Below the pieces are notes generated by a model. The model did no database searches. It had not been told where the DNA came from and saw nothing but the letters and a program-made list of their open reading frames with translations. Shown piece by piece: positions 1 to 8,140 of a stretch of 24,818 nucleotides of DNA; the first letter of the stretch is position 1, and every line of letters starts with the position of its first letter. The stretch lies in assembly GCA_035294325.1 (NCBI GenBank), contig DATGLE010000002.1:1-24818 (forward strand), written 5' to 3'. A program made the position numbers and the translations under genes. This DNA comes from DATGLE01 sp035294325. Its GTDB lineage: Bacteria; Chloroflexota; Ktedonobacteria; Ktedonobacterales; Ktedonobacteraceae.

Positions 1-1487
1 TACGGCGAAACCTCGTCCAGACGCTTTCGCCTGGTTGCGACGCCAAACTGAGCGATGATAGCCGCCACGATCAGGAAGGCAGCGATAATCACAAAGACCA
101 CGATTGGCCCCGTCGTAAGACCGAGGGACGCGATCAGGCCAGGGATCAGCGGAGCGATTAGCAGGATGCCGACGCCACCGCCGAGATGCCCAACGCCGTC
201 GACCAGCGCGAAACCAGTGGCGCGCGCCCGCGTCGGGTAGTTTTCGGTGGACCACGAGTAGGTCATCGGCACCCACAGGTTGAAGCCGAAGAAGGTGATG
301 ATCGAGGCAATAGCAGCCACCGCGAAATTGTTGGGGCCGGCCAGCCCGATCAGGATGCCGCCGATGAGCGTAAGCGCAGCCGCGATAGGCAGCCAGCGCT
401 TGCGCTCCAGGCGCTCACCATAGTAGAAAGCGAAGACGGCGCACGCAATGAAGCCGAGGGTGCCGAAAGCGGCGATCATTCCCGATTCCGGCGGTGGATA
501 CTTCATGCTGTCCAGCAGCACGGTAAGGCCCTGCGCAATCGAGTAGACCGTCACATAGCCGAGGAACCACATCACAACCAGCAGCAGGGTGCGCATCAAG
601 TAGAGCCGGTTGCCGAAGATCTCCGCATATGGGATTCTGGTCGCACCCGATTGCACGGAGATTTCAGCAGCAGGCGGGGGCAGGTCAGGTACCTTCCTGC
701 GCGCACGCTCTTCCATCTCCGTAACGATCCTGTCGGCCTCGTCCACGCGTCCACGCGAAATGAGCCAGCGCGGCGATTCCGGCAACTGGAACCGGAGTAG
801 AACACCCACCAGAGCGAGCAGAGCGCCAATCCCGTACATGACGCGCCAGCCAACGCCCTGAAACGCCGGGCCGGCCGCAGCAAAGGGCAGGCCCAGAGGG
901 AACGGCGCCGGCGGCGTTGTCAGGATCAGGCCCAGCCAGATGCCGAAGAAAGCGCCCAGCGCGGACATAATGAAGATCAGCGAAGTGTACCTGGCGCGTC
1001 CGGCGCTGGGCGCCACTTCGTTGATGTAAGCATTGACCAGCGCCAGGTCGGCGCCGATGCCCAGGCCCGTGATAGTACGAGCAATGACAAAGTTGGTATA
1101 GTCCGGGACAAAGGCGTTGTACAGCGAGCCGATGCCCGTCAGGATCAGGGTAAACAGGAGCATCTCGCGCCTGCCGAAGCGGTCCGCCAGTGGTGCCAGG
1201 ACCAGCGCTCCCACGACATAGCCGGCCAGATTCAACTCGACGGGCAGGCCGAGATAGAGCGCCGAGTTCTCAGGATTACACCCGGGAACGACCTGCAAGC
1301 AGGTCTGGACAAACGAGACGGTGACATCGAAGATGTCGAAAAAGGTGAAGAGGAAGCCAACGCCAATGATACCGATGAAGAGGTAGGAAAGCGACCAGAT
1401 GGGAATACGATCTTGACGAGCGATGACCGCTGACGCGGCTGCGCTCGTGCCTGCGGGCTGGGATATGCCACTGGCCTCAGATGCCAT
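1..1487 (-). CDS. MFS transporter, aromatic-acid/sugar-porter type (cut by the left edge)
   Basis: Translating back from the ATG at 1487 gives about 495 codons. The protein has a hydrophilic N-terminus of about 28 residues, then alternating hydrophobic segments. It carries the MFS signature DRFGRR after the second membrane segment, PESPRWL before the central cytoplasmic loop, and a basic tail (RRKR) after the last membrane segment. The sequence breaks off at 'TA', which could be the first two bases of the stop codon, so the gene may be essentially complete. An AAGGAGG Shine-Dalgarno lies 5 nt before the ATG. It lies about 40 nt downstream of the MetE-like gene on the same strand, so co-transcription is likely. 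In this neighbourhood it probably imports an aromatic acid or related substrate. The family and motifs are visible; the substrate is inferred. Confidence 0.9.
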   Translation of the reverse strand, partial: MASEASGISQPAGTSAAASAVIARQDRIPIWSLSYLFIGIIGVGFLFTFFDIFDVTVSFVQTCLQVVPGCNPENSALYLGLPVELNLAGYVVGALVLAPLADRFGRREMLLFTLILTGIGSLYNAFVPDYTNFVIARTITGLGIGADLALVNAYINEVAPSAGRARYTSLIFIMSALGAFFGIWLGLILTTPPAPFPLGLPFAAAGPAFQGVGWRVMYGIGALLALVGVLLRFQLPESPRWLISRGRVDEADRIVTEMEERARRKVPDLPPPAAEISVQSGATRIPYAEIFGNRLYLMRTLLLVVMWFLGYVTVYSIAQGLTVLLDSMKYPPPESGMIAAFGTLGFIACAVFAFYYGERLERKRWLPIAAALTLIGGILIGLAGPNNFAVAAIASIITFFGFNLWVPMTYSWSTENYPTRARATGFALVDGVGHLGGGVGILLIAPLIPGLIASLGLTTGPIVVFVIIAAFLIVAAIIAQFGVATRRKRLDEVSP

Positions 1488-1530
1488 AGGTTGCCTCCTT
1501 TCCGGGGGAAAAGAATGAACATAGAACCTC

Positions 1531-2616
1531 TCAGCCCCACACCTCGCGCGCGACACGCGCCACCAGCTCCAGCTTGCTCCGCTGGTCCGCCGGGGTGATG
1601 GCATTCCCCTCTATCGTCGAGGCAAAGCCACATTGAGGACTGAGGGCGAGGCGTTCGAGCGGGAAGTAGTGCGCGGCTTCTTCGATGCGATGACGCAGCT
1701 CATCGGCGCTCTCCAGTTGCGGCTTTTTGGTAGTGACCAGGCCGAGGACGACAAAGCGATCCTCCGGGACGTGGCGCAATGGTTCAAAGCCTCCCGAACG
1801 CGCATCGTCATATTCGAGTAAGAAGCGCTGAAAACGTGTCTGGGAGAATATGCGCGAGATGGGTTCATAGTCGCCGCTGGCATAGAATCTGCTCTGGTTG
1901 TTACCCCGGCAGATATGTATGCCGAAAGTGATGTTGCCGGGATGGTTGCCGATGATGGCATTATCCAGCTCTATGCATTGATCGATGAGCTTGTCGGGAT
2001 CGCTGCCCCGCTGGCGGTAGCCCTCGCGGATCTGGGGATCGAGGAGGGCAGCATACTGGGGTGCGTCTATCTGAATGTAGGTGCAGCCCAGGCGAATCAG
2101 CTCCTCGACTTCGCGACGCGAGAAATCCACGATGTCGGCGAGGTAGGCATCGCGAGTTGGATAGGCGCCCTGCGACTTCGTGGGATCGTAGTACGCGGCG
2201 GCCTGCTGGGCACTGAGCATGGTCACTTTGCCGGGACGCGATGTGTGCGAGCGCAAATAAACCCACTCTTCACCGCACATGCTCCGGCGCCACTGGAGCT
2301 TCTCGACCACGACGGGACGCTTGTAGATAAGCTGCTCGCCCTGCTCATTTCTAAAGGGGATGGCCCAGCCGCCGTATTTATCGAAGCCCGCCAATGAATC
2401 GACGAGGTGCCCGAAAAAGGCATAGCGCCGCATTTCTCCGTCGGTAATTACATCGATCCCGGCGGCCTCTTGCAGCGCAATAGCCTCGTCCACCGCCCGA
2501 TCCTCTATACGCTTGAAGGACGCCGGGTCGATCTGACCTGCCTCCAACTGCTGCCGTGCTTCTACCAGGTAGGGGGGCCTGAGCAGGCTTCCCACCACTT
2601 CACTGTGAAAGGCCAT
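1531..2616 (-). CDS. Zinc-dependent methyltransferase of the MetE C-terminal (cobalamin-independent methionine synthase II) family
   Basis: This 361-residue protein matches the C-terminal catalytic barrel of MetE and lacks the N-terminal half of full-length MetE. It starts with an SEVVGSLLRP-type strand typical of the family. All four expected zinc ligands can be placed: His234 and Cys236 (GIHICRGN), Glu268 (LLEYDD) and Cys329 (SPQCGF). AGGAGG lies 8 nt before the ATG, which fixes the start. Known relatives include short archaeal-type methionine synthases and epoxyalkane:coenzyme M transferase, all of which activate a thiol on zinc. Its place between a meta-cleavage pathway and an MFS transporter suggests a role with the same substrate, such as thiol-dependent alkyl or methyl transfer, or simply methionine supply. 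The fold and metal site are well supported; the substrate is unknown. Confidence 0.85.
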   Translation of the reverse strand: MAFHSEVVGSLLRPPYLVEARQQLEAGQIDPASFKRIEDRAVDEAIALQEAAGIDVITDGEMRRYAFFGHLVDSLAGFDKYGGWAIPFRNEQGEQLIYKRPVVVEKLQWRRSMCGEEWVYLRSHTSRPGKVTMLSAQQAAAYYDPTKSQGAYPTRDAYLADIVDFSRREVEELIRLGCTYIQIDAPQYAALLDPQIREGYRQRGSDPDKLIDQCIELDNAIIGNHPGNITFGIHICRGNNQSRFYASGDYEPISRIFSQTRFQRFLLEYDDARSGGFEPLRHVPEDRFVVLGLVTTKKPQLESADELRHRIEEAAHYFPLERLALSPQCGFASTIEGNAITPADQRSKLELVARVAREVWG

Positions 2617-2842
2617 TTTTATTACCTCCTGAAAATATTTTTACCGCTCAAGGTCGGGAAGCTTTTTTGTGCGCAGCCGCACGGGAGGACCTTCCCGCTT
2701 CTGGTTGTTAGACCTCAGTATTTATGGTTTAAAGGGTGGAGCGAGAATCATCGGTACCGCGCTAGCCTGACTAGTAGCAGTATACAGGATTCGCTCTTCA
2801 GTATACAAGAGGTACATTCCTCTATGCGGACTGGTGTTCGTC
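2617..2842. other. Intergenic stretch between dmpG and the MetE-like gene
   Basis: Together with the MITE-like element this makes a 352-bp gap. Apart from the promoter at 2779-2808 and the ribosome-binding site at 2624-2629, I see no gene or RNA here. On the minus strand it is probably the 5' untranslated region of the MetE-like mRNA. Confidence 0.5.
2779..2808 (-). promoter_or_regulatory. Putative sigma70-type promoter of the MetE-like/MFS genes
   Basis: On the minus strand TTGTAT (2803-2808) and TATACT (2779-2784) are separated by 18 nt, about 160 nt before the MetE-like start codon. The hexamers and spacing are identical to those before iclR. Two GTATAC palindromes, at 2780-2785 and 2801-2806, lie exactly 21 bp apart, overlapping the -10 and -35. 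Confidence 0.5.
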
Positions 2843-2958
2843 TAACGTACACAGTTCGAACATGACATCCTTCGCCGCCGATTGCATCCTGAGCGCCTCC
2901 TGTGTCATCCACAGTACAGCGAAGGATGTCATGCTCGAAGTTCGTTGTTAACGTACAC
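2843..2958. mobile_element. MITE-like inverted-repeat element with 10-bp flanking direct repeat
   Basis: The 10-mer TAACGTACAC occurs at 2843-2852 and again at 2949-2958. Between them are inverted arms at 2855-2875 and 2919-2939, 21 bp with one mismatch, containing GACATCCTTCGC. The layout resembles a non-autonomous insertion with a target-site duplication. It encodes nothing convincing. It sits about 10 nt past the dmpG stop codon and upstream of the MetE-like promoter. The TCCTTCGC core recurs in the inverted repeats near 11440 and 18880. Confidence 0.5.
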
Positions 2959-2968
2959 CATCGCGCGG

Positions 2969-4015
2969 TTACACGCTGGCCTCCTGCTCGTGCTGGCGCG
3001 CAAGGTCGAGCGCGACATCCAGGATCCAATCCTCCTGACCGGCTACGGCCTTGCGGCGCCCAAGCTCAACGAGGATAGTGCGCGGATCGATGTGGTAGCG
3101 CTCGCCGGCATGACGCGCATGCAACAGGAAGGTCGAATACACGCCGGCGTAGCCCAGAGAGATAGCATCACGATCTGGAATTGGCTGGAAGGGCATGATC
3201 GGGGCCATGATGAACTCGGCAGCATCCATCAGCTTGAATACGTCGAGTCCCGGATTGAGGCCGAGCTTTTCCAGGACCGCCGCCAGCAGTTCGGTTGGCG
3301 CATTGCCCGCCCCGGCACCCAGGCCGCGCAGGCAGCCGTCGAGCTGATCCACGCCCGCATCCAGCGCGGCCAGGCTGTTGCCCATCGCCAGCCCCAGGTT
3401 ATTATGCGCGTGAAAGCCGACCTCGATGCTCAGCGCCTCCTTGAGTGCCTTCACGCGGTCATACGCGTCATGAGGCAGCATGGCGCCGGCGGAGTCTACG
3501 ATATACACGCAGTCGGCTCCGTAGGACTCCATCAGTTTCGCCTGCTCGGCCAGCACCGCCGGGGGCCGCATATGCGCCATCATCAGGAAACCGACGGCTT
3601 CCAACCCTGACTTTTTGGCGATCTCGAAGTGCTCCTCAGAAATATCGGCCTCGGTACACTGCGTCGCGATGCGCACAACCTGTATGCCATGCTCAACGGC
3701 CTCGCGCAACTCGCGCACGGTGCCGATCCCCGGCAGCAGCAGCGCGGCAATTCTGGCACGCCGGCAGACGCTGCGCGCCTCGGCGATCAATTCCATCTCA
3801 GGCGTGCGCGAGAACCCGTACTGGATCGAGGATCCGGCCAGGCCATCGCCATGCGTCACCTCAATGACCGGCACGCCGGCCTCATCCAGCGCCTGCGCTA
3901 CGGCACGCACCTGCTCACGCGTGAACTGGTGGCGCATAGGATGCGAGCCATCGCGCAAACTGGTATCGGTAACGCGCGGTGGCTTCCTGACGCCCGCTTC
4001 GTTCGCTTCGCTCAT
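2969..4015 (-). CDS. dmpG: 4-hydroxy-2-oxovalerate aldolase
   Basis: The 348-residue product has the family's usual length. It cleaves 4-hydroxy-2-oxovalerate to pyruvate and acetaldehyde in the last part of the meta-cleavage pathway. It has the HMG-CoA-lyase-type barrel start DTSLRDGSHPMRHQF (Arg21, Asp22) and the metal-binding pair His202/His204 in GFHAHNN, followed by GLGAGAGNAPTE. The ATG at 4015 is preceded by AGGAGG at 8-nt spacing and overlaps the dmpF stop codon by 4 nt (ATGA), so translation of the two is probably coupled. DmpG and DmpF form a channelling complex that passes acetaldehyde directly, which fits this coupling. A longer upstream reading frame exists but runs inside dmpF and lacks a good ribosome site. 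Confidence 0.95.
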   Translation of the reverse strand: MSEANEAGVRKPPRVTDTSLRDGSHPMRHQFTREQVRAVAQALDEAGVPVIEVTHGDGLAGSSIQYGFSRTPEMELIAEARSVCRRARIAALLLPGIGTVRELREAVEHGIQVVRIATQCTEADISEEHFEIAKKSGLEAVGFLMMAHMRPPAVLAEQAKLMESYGADCVYIVDSAGAMLPHDAYDRVKALKEALSIEVGFHAHNNLGLAMGNSLAALDAGVDQLDGCLRGLGAGAGNAPTELLAAVLEKLGLNPGLDVFKLMDAAEFIMAPIMPFQPIPDRDAISLGYAGVYSTFLLHARHAGERYHIDPRTILVELGRRKAVAGQEDWILDVALDLARQHEQEASV

Positions 4016-4944
4016 GCCACCACCTCCTGTTCCTTGAGCAAACGCTGTGCGACCAGCTCGCCCACGCGGCGCGCCGCCGCCGTCATAATGTCCAGATTCC
4101 CGGAATAACGGGGTAGATAATCTCCCGCCCCCTCCACCTCCAGCAGCAGCGTCACCATTGGCCTGCGGCCCCACGGAGTCTCGATGTTCTCGAAGACAGG
4201 GGGATTCTTGAGATGATAACCGGGCACGTACTCCTGTACCTCCGCCTCCATGCGCAGGACCGAATCGCGCACCGCCTGCTCGTCGAACTCACCGGCGGGC
4301 AGGATATAAATGGTGTTGCGCATCAAAATCGGCGGATCGGCGGGATTGAGAATAATAATCGCCTTGCCCTCGCGCGCCTTGCCCAGCATTTCCAGCGAGC
4401 GCGCGGTAGTATCGGTGAACTCGTCGATGTTCTGACGGGTGCCCGGCCCGGCGGAGACGCTGGCAACGGTACTGACGATCTCGGCATATCGCACCGGCGT
4501 CACGCGGCTGACGGCATGAACCATCGGCACCGTCGCCTGGCCGCCGCATGTGACCATATTGACATTCGTCTGATCGGCCAGTTCACCCAGATTCACCGGC
4601 GGCACAACATAGGGGCCGCGCGCGGCGGGCGTCAGGTCTATCGCGATCCGGCCCGCATCGCGCAGGGCCTTCGCATGGCGAATGTGAGCTTTGGCGCTGG
4701 TAGCATCAAAGACGATCTTGATCTCCGGGTCCTCCAGCACAGCCTTGATCCCCTCTGCGCTGGCGGCAATCCCCAGCGAACGCGCACGCGCCAGCCCGTC
4801 GGATTCGGGAATAATTCCCGCCAGCAGGGCCAGTTCCATATGGCCCGGTTGTTTAAGGAGCTTGTACATCAGATCGGTGCCAATGTTGCCAGAACCAAGA
4901 ATGGCAACCTTGACGCGCTGCTCCTGCGGCATGTTTGCCTCCAT
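4012..4944 (-). CDS. dmpF: Acetaldehyde dehydrogenase (acylating)
   Basis: The 310-residue product oxidises acetaldehyde with NAD and CoA to acetyl-CoA, taking acetaldehyde from DmpG. The Rossmann motif GSGNIGTDLM is at residues 17-26 and the catalytic cysteine is probably Cys133 in NMVTCGGQAT. Length and motifs fit the DmpF/MhpF family. Two starts are possible. ATG 4944 has AAAGG about 6 nt upstream; ATG 4932 (MPQEQR) has GGAGG 5 nt upstream and is the stronger site. The 3' end overlaps dmpG by 4 nt. A 136-nt gap with a GC-rich hairpin separates it from the upstream hydratase gene. Confidence 0.95.
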   Translation of the reverse strand: MEANMPQEQRVKVAILGSGNIGTDLMYKLLKQPGHMELALLAGIIPESDGLARARSLGIAASAEGIKAVLEDPEIKIVFDATSAKAHIRHAKALRDAGRIAIDLTPAARGPYVVPPVNLGELADQTNVNMVTCGGQATVPMVHAVSRVTPVRYAEIVSTVASVSAGPGTRQNIDEFTDTTARSLEMLGKAREGKAIIILNPADPPILMRNTIYILPAGEFDEQAVRDSVLRMEAEVQEYVPGYHLKNPPVFENIETPWGRRPMVTLLLEVEGAGDYLPRYSGNLDIMTAAARRVGELVAQRLLKEQEVVA

Positions 4945-4993
4945 CTCACACCTTTCTGGATATGGATTACAACGTTCCCTTGAACATTTTCGT

Positions 4994-5014
4994 GGGCCGC
5001 CCTGGTGGCGGCCC
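4994..5014. repeat. GC-rich hairpin between the hydratase gene and dmpF
   Basis: GGGCCGCC (4994-5001) and GGCGGCCC (5007-5014) make an 8-bp stem with a 5-nt loop. On the minus-strand transcript it is followed by A residues rather than a U tract, so it does not look like an intrinsic terminator. It could stabilise or mark a processing point in the operon mRNA. Confidence 0.4.
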
Positions 5015-5080
5015 AGGCAGGCCCACCCGACACGCCGGATTCATTCCCAATGCTGGTTGTCAATGTTCACCATTCGCGTG

Positions 5081-5860
5081 CTACGCAAAGCGTATGGTTA
5101 CGTCGCCGAGATGTTCGAAGGACGCGCGATAGGTTGCGCCCGCGACCACCGGGGCAGCCGCGCACATCGCCCCCGGCAGCACCAGTTGACCGGCCTGGAG
5201 TCCCACTCCGAACTCGGAGAGCTTATTGGCAAGCCAGGCTACCGCCGCCGCTGGATGTCCGAGCACCGCCGAGCCATAGCCCGAACCAACAACCTCATCA
5301 TTGCGCAGCAGCGTTACATGCTCGGCGACAAGATCGAGCGCTTCCAGATCCATCGTCCGCTCACTGACGATCACCCGCGCGGACGATGCATTATCGGCGA
5401 TAGTATCGACCAGCTTGATGCGCCAGCTGGCGATACGACTGTCCACCAGTTCCAGCGCCGCGCAGACGGCGCGCGTAGCAGCGAGCACGTCCTCGGCTGT
5501 TACGCCCGGCCCGCGCACATCCTGAGCGAGCCAGAAAGCAATCTCTGGCTCGATGCGCGGCGCAATGAAGTCGGCGTGCGCGAGGGTAGCGCCGGATGGT
5601 ACAACCATACTGTCGAGCAGCACGCCATAATCAGGCTGATCGACGCCAATCTGCTGCTGCATGGCAAGGCTCGTCAGCCCGATCTTGTGCCCGACGAGGC
5701 GCGTCCCGGCCCGGCCTTTCATCTCCATCAAGATGCCCTGAATAGCATACGCCTGCTCAGGAGTGAGACCAGGATACGTCTCGCTCAGAGGCGCGATGGG
5801 TACCCGCTTCTGTTCCGCGTCGAAGAGTGCACGCGCGCTCTCCTCTATTTTTGACTCCAT
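5081..5860 (-). CDS. dmpE: 2-oxopent-4-enoate (2-hydroxypenta-2,4-dienoate) hydratase
   Basis: This 259-residue protein belongs to the fumarylacetoacetate-hydrolase superfamily group that contains MhpD/DmpE. It adds water to 2-hydroxypenta-2,4-dienoate to give 4-hydroxy-2-oxovalerate, the DmpG substrate. Lys59 lies in VGHKIGLTS, and the expected metal-binding glutamates can be placed at Glu104 and Glu106 (RIEPEIAF) and Glu137 (ALELVD). GGAGGAG lies upstream of the ATG, and only 4 nt separate it from the hydrolase stop codon, so the pair is an operon. The sister enzyme 4-oxalocrotonate decarboxylase (DmpH) has the same fold and cannot be excluded by motif. With no 4-oxalocrotonate tautomerase or semialdehyde dehydrogenase in view, the hydratase is the better call. 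Confidence 0.88.
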   Translation of the reverse strand: MESKIEESARALFDAEQKRVPIAPLSETYPGLTPEQAYAIQGILMEMKGRAGTRLVGHKIGLTSLAMQQQIGVDQPDYGVLLDSMVVPSGATLAHADFIAPRIEPEIAFWLAQDVRGPGVTAEDVLAATRAVCAALELVDSRIASWRIKLVDTIADNASSARVIVSERTMDLEALDLVAEHVTLLRNDEVVGSGYGSAVLGHPAAAVAWLANKLSEFGVGLQAGQLVLPGAMCAAAPVVAGATYRASFEHLGDVTIRFA

Positions 5861-5864
5861 TGCC

Positions 5865-6710
5865 CTACTCCTCCCCGGTCAGGAAGTCGCGCACCAGCCG
5901 ATTGAATTCGGCCGCGTGCTCGGTTTGCGTCCAGTGGCCGCAGTGACCGAAGACGTGAAGCTGTGCGTTCTCCAGCAGATCCAGTAAGCGCAGGCTGGTG
6001 CTCAAGGGGATTACGTGGTCCTCGCGCCCGTGAATGATGAGCGCTGGCGACTGGATCTCAGAGAGGCGATTCTCATAAGCTGCCAGCGCGTCCACACCGT
6101 TCTGGCGCGGCGCCGGGAACATGCTGGAAAATGCCTCCTGCATCCCCGGCCTGATGCTCGCACGGTAGCGCTGCTCCGCGAGTTCGTCAGTGACCAGCCT
6201 GCGATCATAGGCAAAAATGTCGATCAGGAGCTTCATATTGCTGATGCCCGGCGTGTAGCCCCAAACGGCATCCAGCCCCTCGGTAATGGGGAAGCGGACG
6301 CCCATCGGCCCCATCAGCACCAGTTTATCCACGCGTTCGGGATGCGTGACGGCAGCGGCGAGCGCAACGGCGGCGCCCATCGAGTTGCCTATAAGATGTG
6401 CGCGCTCTACGCCCACAGCCTGCATGAAGCTGAACAGGTGCTCGGTCCAGCGCTGCAAGCTGTAGTCGTTGCGCGCCGGCAGCTGGCTGTAGCCGAAACC
6501 GAGCTGGTCGTAGGCAAAGGCGTGGAGGCGCTCGCCGAGATAGGGCAGCGCCAGGCGCCAGTTGCTCCATGCCGAGACGCCCGGCCCTGAGCCGTGAATG
6601 AGGATTACGGGCGCGCCGCTGCTGCCGTACTCGTGATAGTTGGTTTTGATTTCGCCTGCGCGAATGAATTTGCCGATTTCTGGCGTTGTTCTCGTCTTCT
6701 CGTTACTCAT
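5865..6710 (-). CDS. dmpD: Meta-cleavage product C-C hydrolase (2-hydroxymuconate-semialdehyde hydrolase type), alpha/beta fold
   Basis: The 281-residue alpha/beta hydrolase would split the ring-fission product into 2-hydroxypentadienoate and a carboxylic acid. The oxyanion-hole motif HGSGPG is at 39-44. The likely triad is Ser110 in GNSMGA, Asp231 in GREDHVIP and His259 in GHCGHW. HGSGPGVSAW with CGHW is characteristic of the DmpD/BphD/MhpC group, not of generic esterases. AAGGAAG before ATG 6710 supports the start. Whether the natural product comes from catechol, a 3-alkylcatechol, a biphenyl diol or a dihydroxyphenylpropionate cannot be read from the sequence. The gene is separated from the upstream dioxygenase by 425 bp of repeats. 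Confidence 0.88.
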   Translation of the reverse strand: MSNEKTRTTPEIGKFIRAGEIKTNYHEYGSSGAPVILIHGSGPGVSAWSNWRLALPYLGERLHAFAYDQLGFGYSQLPARNDYSLQRWTEHLFSFMQAVGVERAHLIGNSMGAAVALAAAVTHPERVDKLVLMGPMGVRFPITEGLDAVWGYTPGISNMKLLIDIFAYDRRLVTDELAEQRYRASIRPGMQEAFSSMFPAPRQNGVDALAAYENRLSEIQSPALIIHGREDHVIPLSTSLRLLDLLENAQLHVFGHCGHWTQTEHAAEFNRLVRDFLTGEE

Positions 6711-6778
6711 ACTCTTCCTTCTTGATCTACCATCCTGGATTATCTGATTTATGCGCTGCCGGTACCGGGGAGCATGCG

Positions 6779-6807
6779 CGGGCTGGCTCCGCTCCCGCTC
6801 GCGGTGC
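6779..6807. repeat. 29-bp direct repeat, copy 1
   Basis: Identical over 29 nt to 7081-7109. Both begin CGGGCTGGCTCCGCTCCCGC. The two copies bracket the 44-bp tandem array. Confidence 0.85.
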
Positions 6808-6822
6808 CCCTCCAGTGCTCCC

Positions 6823-6998
6823 GCTATCCTTGCTCCAATCCCGAAATATTGGGATCATCTGTAGGGGCTATCCTTGCTCCAATCCCGAAATATTGGGATC
6901 ATCTGTAGGAGCTATCCTTGCTCCAATCCCGAAATATTGGGATCATCCGTAGGGGCTATCCTTGCTCCGATCCCGAAATATTGGGATCATCTGTAGGG
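6823..6998. repeat. Four tandem copies of a 44-bp unit
   Basis: Units begin with GCTATCCTTGCTCC at 6823, 6867, 6911 and 6955, an exact 44-bp period. Copies differ at only a few positions (for example CTCCAATC versus CTCCGATC, ATCTGTAGG versus ATCCGTAGG). Each contains an ATCCC...GGGAT inverted repeat around an AATATT core and ends in TGTAGGGG or a near variant. The TGTAGGGGC ending also occurs in the inverted repeats at 10499 and 21193. The array is not a multiple of three per unit and carries no plausible protein. Confidence 0.95.
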
Positions 6999-7080
6999 GC
7001 GCTGTGAGCGCCGGAGCGCGAACAAGCCCGCACGCGTTCAAATCGTCGCATCCATCCCCTTACGTTTTTATGGGTGCATG

Positions 7081-7109
7081 CGGGCTGGCTCCGCTCCCGC
7101 TCGCGGTGC
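7081..7109. repeat. 29-bp direct repeat, copy 2
   Basis: Second copy of the 29-nt sequence at 6779-6807. It lies just past the 3' end of the dioxygenase gene and is preceded, like copy 1, by GCATG. Confidence 0.85.
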
Positions 7110-7135
7110 TTCTACACCAGATGCAGAGCTACCGC

Positions 7136-8140
7136 TTACGCTGGATCGAAGACGGTGATCTGTTCCTTGTTTACCTCTGACGTATCGATGACAGGGGTGG
7201 CATAGGTGCGGAAGCTCTTTGGCAATGTACCACCCCAGTAGACGCCCCGGCCGCGCTCGGCCTTCCTCCACACAACCGGCTCCCAATCGGGGGCGAAGAC
7301 CAGGTAGCCGCCGGAATAGACCTCGACGCGGTTGCCGCCGGGTTCGTAGAGATAGAGATAGAATGCCTGTGAGATGTTGTGCCTGGCCGGGCCGGCTTCG
7401 ATGAAGATATCGTGCTCGGTCAGAATGTCGGCGGCGCGCAGCACATCCTCGCGCGTATCCAGCCAGTAGGCGATGTGGTGCAGCCTGCCCCGGCTGCCGG
7501 TTGCGTCGAGCGTATAGGCAATGTCGTGCGTGAGAGGAGTGACGCTGAGCCATGCCCCCTCCTCGATGCCATCAACTTCCGGCTGGAGCAATTCGTGCAA
7601 CTGGAAGCCGAGATGCTGCTGGAGAAAGAGCCGGTTGGACGGAATATCGCTGCACATCAGGTTGATATGGTCGATACGCTTGACGCCGATGCCATGCCCG
7701 AAAAACTTCTGTGGCTGATTGAAGAGCCGTGAGCGCATATCGGGTGTTGCCCGGTATTTCTGCGACTCGTAATAGATCTCCATCAGGTGCCCATCGGGAT
7801 CGGTAAACTGATAAGCGCGGCCATGTCCGATATCGCCGTCGATCCATCCTTTGCCACACCCCAGACGTTCGAGCGCCTGAGCGCGGCGTTCGAGCGCCTG
7901 AGGACTATAGGTGCGCCAGCCGACATGCCCCAGCCCGGCCTGTTTTGCCTCGGTGAGCTTGAGGGTACAATGGTCGTAATCGCCCCAGGCGCGCAAATAG
8001 ACGGACCGGCCCTCACGATTGGTCTCCTGCATGCCGAAGACATGCTTGAAAAACCAGAGGCTCTCGTCGGGCTTCGGCGTGTAGATCTCAAAGTGACCAA
8101 GATGCGCCAGATCTCTGATTGGCTCCTGAATCTCGCTCAT
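7136..8140 (-). CDS. Extradiol ring-cleavage dioxygenase (catechol 2,3-dioxygenase type, class I)
   Basis: The 334-residue vicinal-oxygen-chelate protein cleaves a catechol beside its hydroxyls using Fe(II) or Mn(II). The N-terminal module lacks the metal site. In the C-terminal module the 2-His-1-Glu set can be placed: His158 (RIDHIN), His221/His222 (RLHHIAYW) and Glu273 (GNRVEVYSGG). The second-sphere residues His205, His254 and Tyr263 also match catechol 2,3-dioxygenase positions. It is slightly longer than the usual roughly 300 residues, with a C-terminal tail of about 50. Its ATG overlaps the iclR stop by 4 nt (ATGA), so it is translationally coupled to its regulator. GAGGAGGGA before the ATG supports the start. 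The exact catechol is unknown. Confidence 0.92.
   Translation of the reverse strand: MSEIQEPIRDLAHLGHFEIYTPKPDESLWFFKHVFGMQETNREGRSVYLRAWGDYDHCTLKLTEAKQAGLGHVGWRTYSPQALERRAQALERLGCGKGWIDGDIGHGRAYQFTDPDGHLMEIYYESQKYRATPDMRSRLFNQPQKFFGHGIGVKRIDHINLMCSDIPSNRLFLQQHLGFQLHELLQPEVDGIEEGAWLSVTPLTHDIAYTLDATGSRGRLHHIAYWLDTREDVLRAADILTEHDIFIEAGPARHNISQAFYLYLYEPGGNRVEVYSGGYLVFAPDWEPVVWRKAERGRGVYWGGTLPKSFRTYATPVIDTSEVNKEQITVFDPA

Larger units (their letters stand above)
6711..7135. other. Repeat-filled gap inside the catabolic cluster
   Basis: No gene is supported. The gap holds the 44-bp tandem array (6823-6998) and a 29-bp direct repeat on either side of it (6779-6807 and 7081-7109). Next to the array is a small hairpin (GGCGCT-GTG-AGCGCC, about 6998-7012). 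I see no convincing promoter for the hydrolase, so read-through from the dioxygenase gene would have to cross this stretch. Confidence 0.6.

Noticed and set aside
186..800. Long plus-strand reading frame opposite the MFS transporter
   Set aside because: It is rich in Arg, His and Gln, has no ribosome site, and mirrors a clear transporter on the other strand.
2882..3610. Plus-strand reading frame of 242 codons opposite dmpG
   Set aside because: dmpG on the minus strand has full family motifs; the plus frame is antisense shadow and begins in a MITE-like repeat.
6686..6952. Short protein with repeated NPEILGSSVGAI-like segments
   Set aside because: It is only the translation of the 44-bp tandem array, whose period is not a multiple of three, so the frame shifts at every unit.
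6823..6998. CRISPR array
   Set aside because: Units are contiguous 44-bp repeats with no variable spacers and no cas genes nearby.
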